Below are positions 60,620 through 64,000 of a stretch of 64,000 nt of DNA, piece after piece. The notes beneath the pieces are model-generated. The model saw only the letters and a list, made by a program, of their open reading frames with translations, was not told where the DNA came from and made no database searches. The first letter of the stretch is position 1. Each line of letters starts with the position of its first letter. Location: NCBI GenBank assembly GCA_965660625.1, contig CBFIAR010000001.1, positions 372,001-436,000 on the forward strand, in the 5' to 3' direction. A program made the translations under genes and the position numbers. Source of the DNA: Glaciecola sp965660625. GTDB lineage: Bacteria; Pseudomonadota; Gammaproteobacteria; Enterobacterales; Alteromonadaceae.

Positions 60620-62635
60620 TTAAGAGAGCTTCAGTATTTCAGAGCGAAGCGTTTCAACTTCATCGCGCAATGCAGCTGCTTTTTCGAATTCAAGGTCTCT
60701 TGCGGCTTCAAACATTTGCTTCTCTATTTCAGCCACTTTGCCCATTAATTGAGTTGCATTCATTGCTTTATAGGTTTTCTCTTTTTCCGCAATTTTACGC
60801 AGTCTCACTTTACCCGATGCAGGATGGTTAGTATCGCCAAGATCCATAATATCAGTAATAGGTTTGTTCAAGGCATGAGGTATAATACCGTGCTTTTCAT
60901 TATAGGCCACTTGCTTTGCACGCCTGCGATCAGTCTCGTCCATAGCGCGCTGCATCGAGCCTGTAATCCTATCAGCATACATAATTGCTTTTCCATTAAT
61001 ATGTCTGGCTGCTCTTCCCATGGTTTGGATTAACGACTTCTCAGCTCTCAAAAAGCCTTCCTTATCAGCATCCAATATCGCAACTAAAGATACTTCTGGC
61101 ATATCTAATCCTTCGCGCAGTAGGTTGATGCCGACTAAGACGTCAAACTTACCGATCCGCAAGTCACGAATGATTTCTATTCTTTCTACAGTATCAATGT
61201 CGGAATGAAGATAACGCACCTTGACACCATGCTCGTTCAGATATTCGCTTAAATCTTCAGCCATCCTCTTTGTCAAGGTTGTTATAAGTACTCGTTCATT
61301 GACCGCAACACGCTTGCCAATCTCAGACAGAACATCATCAACCTGAGTTGCCACTGGGCGAATTTCTATCGGCGGATCGATTAGACCTGTTGGTCGAACA
61401 ACTTGCTCTACAATATCGCCGTCGCACTTTTCTAGCTCATAATTCCCTGGGGTAGCCGAAACATATATAGTTTGTGGCGAGATGTGTTCAAATTCTTCAA
61501 ATTTTAAAGGTCTATTGTCCATTGCGGACGGCAATCTGAAACCAAACTCGACTAGCGTTTCTTTCCTGGAGCGATCGCCTTTGTACATAGCGCCTATTTG
61601 TGAGACGGTAACGTGAGATTCATCGATAAAAATCAAGCCATCTGCGGGGAAATAATCTAACAACGTTGGTGGTGGCTCGCCCGGTGCTCTTCCAGACAAA
61701 TAGCGGCTATAATTCTCAATACCTGAGCAATAGCCAAGCTCTAACATCATTTCTATATCGAATTGAGTTCGCTGGCTAATACGCTGCTCTTCAATCAGCT
61801 TATGATTCGCTTTGAGGTTTTCACGTCGTTCTTTTAACTCTTCTTTGATCCTATCAATTGCGGCAACGATCTTTTCACGAGGTGTCACATAATGCGTTTT
61901 GGGAAATACGGTGGTGCGCGCAACCTTTTTGTCAACTGCCCCAGTTAACGGATCGAATAAACTAATAGATTCAATCTCTTCGTCGAATAGTTCTATTCTG
62001 ACCGCTTGTTTTTCAGAATCTGCAGGGAAAATATCAATGACATCACCGCGCACTCGAAAACTGCCTCGTTCAAAAGCGATATCATTGCGCTTATATTGAA
62101 GTTCTGCTAACCGTCTTAAAATGTCGCGTTGGTCCATGATGTCGCCTTGGCGCAAATGCAATAGCATTTTCATGTAGCTTTCAGGGTCACCCAAACCATA
62201 AATCGCGGACACGGAAGCAATAATGATAACGTCCCGACGTTCCATCAACGCTTTTGTTGCGGAAAGGCGCATTTGTTCAATATGGTCGTTGATAGACGCG
62301 TCTTTCTCAATGAACGTGTCGGTACTCGGAACATAGGCCTCGGGTTGATAGTAGTCATAGTATGAAACGAAATATTCAACCGCATTATTTGGAAAAAACT
62401 CTTTCATTTCCCCGTATAACTGCGCCGCCAATGTTTTATTGTGGGCCATTATTAAGGTAGGTCGCTGCACCTGAGAAATCACGTTAGCCATGGTAAATGT
62501 TTTGCCTGAACCTGTCACTCCCAAGAGTACCTGTTTAGCCAAACCAGACTCCAAGCCATCAACAAGAGAGGCGATCGCAGTGGGTTGATCACCCGCTGGC
62601 TTATAATTAGATTTAAGGGTAAAACCTTTACTCAT
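60620..62635 (-). CDS. uvrB: Excinuclease ABC subunit B
   Basis: Damage-verification helicase of nucleotide excision repair. Walker A is LLGVTGSGKTFTMANV (about 39-54), the beta-hairpin region contains YYDYYQPEAYVP, DEADlike box IFIDESHV, then RPTGLIDPP, QTMGRAARH (motif VI) and the C-terminal UVR domain (IEKQMFEAARDLEFEKAAALRDEVETL). Length 671 is as in E. coli. The ATG overlaps the MATE gene stop (ATGA), so it may share a transcript with that gene; no LexA box is visible within the MATE coding region. Confidence 0.97.
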   Translation of the reverse strand: MSKGFTLKSNYKPAGDQPTAIASLVDGLESGLAKQVLLGVTGSGKTFTMANVISQVQRPTLIMAHNKTLAAQLYGEMKEFFPNNAVEYFVSYYDYYQPEAYVPSTDTFIEKDASINDHIEQMRLSATKALMERRDVIIIASVSAIYGLGDPESYMKMLLHLRQGDIMDQRDILRRLAELQYKRNDIAFERGSFRVRGDVIDIFPADSEKQAVRIELFDEEIESISLFDPLTGAVDKKVARTTVFPKTHYVTPREKIVAAIDRIKEELKERRENLKANHKLIEEQRISQRTQFDIEMMLELGYCSGIENYSRYLSGRAPGEPPPTLLDYFPADGLIFIDESHVTVSQIGAMYKGDRSRKETLVEFGFRLPSAMDNRPLKFEEFEHISPQTIYVSATPGNYELEKCDGDIVEQVVRPTGLIDPPIEIRPVATQVDDVLSEIGKRVAVNERVLITTLTKRMAEDLSEYLNEHGVKVRYLHSDIDTVERIEIIRDLRIGKFDVLVGINLLREGLDMPEVSLVAILDADKEGFLRAEKSLIQTMGRAARHINGKAIMYADRITGSMQRAMDETDRRRAKQVAYNEKHGIIPHALNKPITDIMDLGDTNHPASGKVRLRKIAEKEKTYKAMNATQLMGKVAEIEKQMFEAARDLEFEKAAALRDEVETLRSEILKLS

Positions 62636-63990
62636 TTTTCACTTCCAAGCATTGGCGAAACATTCTGTAACGCCATTTCATACTTTACATTTCGATTGAA
62701 CCACGTATACGCCAAAACAGAGGTAACAACGTTCGCAATAACACAACCCCAAAATAAACCTTGTAGGCCATTAAAATAACTGCCCAATGATGCGATTGGC
62801 ACATAGAATGCGAATAGCCTTAATATACTTAACAGTAACGCTGACATCGGCTTATGCATCGCGTTAAAAGAAGAGTTCACCAAAATAATAATACCTTGTA
62901 AACCATAACCTAAAGGGATTATGCAGAGAAACAAGATAATGTCGCGTTGCACACTCGCTTCATCTGCAAATATTTGGGCGATGTAACCTGACAAAGTTGC
63001 TAAAACAACAAAAACCATCAGCTGCCATAAGATGACGAACTTTGCCGCCATATCAAACGCTGCTTTAATGCGGTCTAATTTATTTGCTCCATAGTTTTGA
63101 CTGATAAAGGGAGGGAGTGACATCGACAGCGCCAAAACAATAATGCTTGCAATTGATTCCAGTCGATTACCTACGCCCCATGCTGCGACAGCCTCGGCTC
63201 CATAAGTGGCCACAACAGCTGTCATTACTCCGCCAGCAATAGGCGTTAGCATGTTTGCTCCGGCAGCCGGCAGTCCAATTTTCAAAACCCCCTTCGAAGC
63301 GACAATAAACTCACTCATACTCAACAGACGAGATTCAATTAACTGTCTTTTGACTGCTAATAAATAAAGTATACAAACGACACAAACGGCCCACGCAATG
63401 GCTGTTGCAATTGCCGCTCCTTGAATACCCAATGCAGGAAAAGGTCCCCAACCAAAAATTAAGATAGGGTCTAATATGGCGTTAATTCCACCGCCTGCAG
63501 CCATAATAATACTGGGGGTTTTGGTATCACCGAACGCTCGTAAAACAGAGTTCCCTACCATCGGTATAGCTAAAAATATCCCAGCCAAATACCACGGCAC
63601 CATATAGGCTTTGATAAAAGGCATCAGCGCTTCACCGGCACCCATTAGCGAAAAAATGAATTCAATACTAAACACACCAATAATAGCCAATATACCCACA
63701 AGCAAAGCAGACAACATCAATGCACCTGTTGCGATTGTTTTAGCGAGTTTGCTGTCACCAGCGCCAATATACTTAGCAATAATAGCTGACGTACCGATGC
63801 CCAAGCCGATATTCAGACTAATAACAGTAAATGTGACGGGAAACGTAAAACTGATGGCAGCAAGTTGTTCTGTGCCCAACATACTAACAAAAAAGGTATC
63901 GACAATACTGAATGTCATCAGCATGACCATGCCAACAATCATCGGAATGGTCATACTTTTTATCGTTTTTGCAATGTCGCCGTTAAGCAT
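62632..63990 (-). CDS. MATE-family efflux transporter
   Basis: Polytopic membrane protein of 452 residues with about 12 helices. MTIPMIVGMVMLMTFSIVDTFFVSMLGTEQLAAISF and GIGTSAIIAKYIGAGDSKLA are the N-terminal MATE repeats; the second half repeats the pattern. It likely exports cationic compounds against Na+ or H+. ATG 63990 is ten bases from the window edge and no stop lies between, so a slightly longer start outside cannot be excluded. Its last bases overlap the uvrB start by four. Confidence 0.92.
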   Translation of the reverse strand: MLNGDIAKTIKSMTIPMIVGMVMLMTFSIVDTFFVSMLGTEQLAAISFTFPVTFTVISLNIGLGIGTSAIIAKYIGAGDSKLAKTIATGALMLSALLVGILAIIGVFSIEFIFSLMGAGEALMPFIKAYMVPWYLAGIFLAIPMVGNSVLRAFGDTKTPSIIMAAGGGINAILDPILIFGWGPFPALGIQGAAIATAIAWAVCVVCILYLLAVKRQLIESRLLSMSEFIVASKGVLKIGLPAAGANMLTPIAGGVMTAVVATYGAEAVAAWGVGNRLESIASIIVLALSMSLPPFISQNYGANKLDRIKAAFDMAAKFVILWQLMVFVVLATLSGYIAQIFADEASVQRDIILFLCIIPLGYGLQGIIILVNSSFNAMHKPMSALLLSILRLFAFYVPIASLGSYFNGLQGLFWGCVIANVVTSVLAYTWFNRNVKYEMALQNVSPMLGSEK

Positions 63991-64000
63991 ATCTCGATGA

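Noticed and set aside
60571..60831. 86-codon forward frame at the end of uvrB
   Set aside because: Most of it is antisense to the conserved UVR domain of uvrB.
1..64000. Mobile elements, CRISPR arrays, tRNA or rRNA genes, toxin-antitoxin pairs
   Set aside because: No transposase or integrase motifs, no regularly spaced repeats and no cloverleaf-like sequence were seen; small unknown genes lack toxin-antitoxin pairing.

Overview
The window reads as ordinary chromosome of a marine gammaproteobacterium of the Alteromonadales (Alteromonadaceae-like, e.g. Glaciecola/Paraglaciecola/Alteromonas relatives; inferred from protein families and gene order, not from a search). Base composition is moderately AT-rich. 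Several blocks keep gene orders known from Escherichia coli and Vibrio: nadK..recN-bamE, fabB-mnmC-yfcL-epmC, fadR-nhaB-dsbB, and rnd-fadD-slp-tsaB-yoaA with ycgL/ycgM/ycgN. I see no tRNA or rRNA gene, insertion sequence, integrase, prophage or CRISPR array.

Layout. 1-4378: a forward cassette for using poly(3-hydroxybutyrate) (GntP-family permease cut by the window edge, a secreted MetX-like alpha/beta hydrolase, a PHB depolymerase lipoprotein, 3-hydroxybutyrate dehydrogenase). 4466-6528: nadK and anmK. 6686-12533 (minus): a six-gene Mrp Na+/H+ antiporter operon with fused A and B subunits, lying between nadK/anmK and recN. 13081-15263: recN behind a clear LexA box, then bamE. 15271-15540: a broken GGDEF remnant. 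15685-22622 (minus): fimV, asd, pdxB, fabB. 23076-29530: mnmC facing three overlapping FlgO-family lipoprotein genes, then yfcL, a second NAD-kinase-family gene and epmC. 29645-31376: a hot-dog thioesterase and a membrane-anchored retropepsin-like protease.

31473-44392 centres on lipid metabolism and envelope work: fadH, fadR, a small unknown gene, a cold-shock gene with a structured leader, nhaB, dsbB, ycgN, a fumarylacetoacetase-family gene, mltB-like transglycosylase, ycgL, rnd, fadD and an alpha/beta hydrolase. 44507-50778 (minus): slp lipoprotein, an unknown gene, tsaB, the yoaA helicase and a NatAB-like ABC exporter. 50973-59200: Yip1 protein, DUF3025 protein, M28 peptidase, asnB, a periplasmic binding protein with a coupled small gene, and divergent queE/queC. 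59275-63990 (minus): a LysR regulator, uvrB, and a MATE transporter whose stop overlaps the uvrB start.

The genes link through fatty-acid control (FadR with fadD, fadH and a FadR-like half-site before fabB), sodium/proton homeostasis (Mrp and NhaB), DNA repair (recN, yoaA, uvrB) and queuosine synthesis (queE, queC). The most unusual parts are the PHB cassette with its exported MetX-like enzyme, the FlgO triplet away from any flagellar gene, and several strong inverted repeats in leaders. No convincing new defence or mobile system is present. Several genes appear to start at TTG or GTG, and I moved starts where homology or a Shine-Dalgarno site argued for it.
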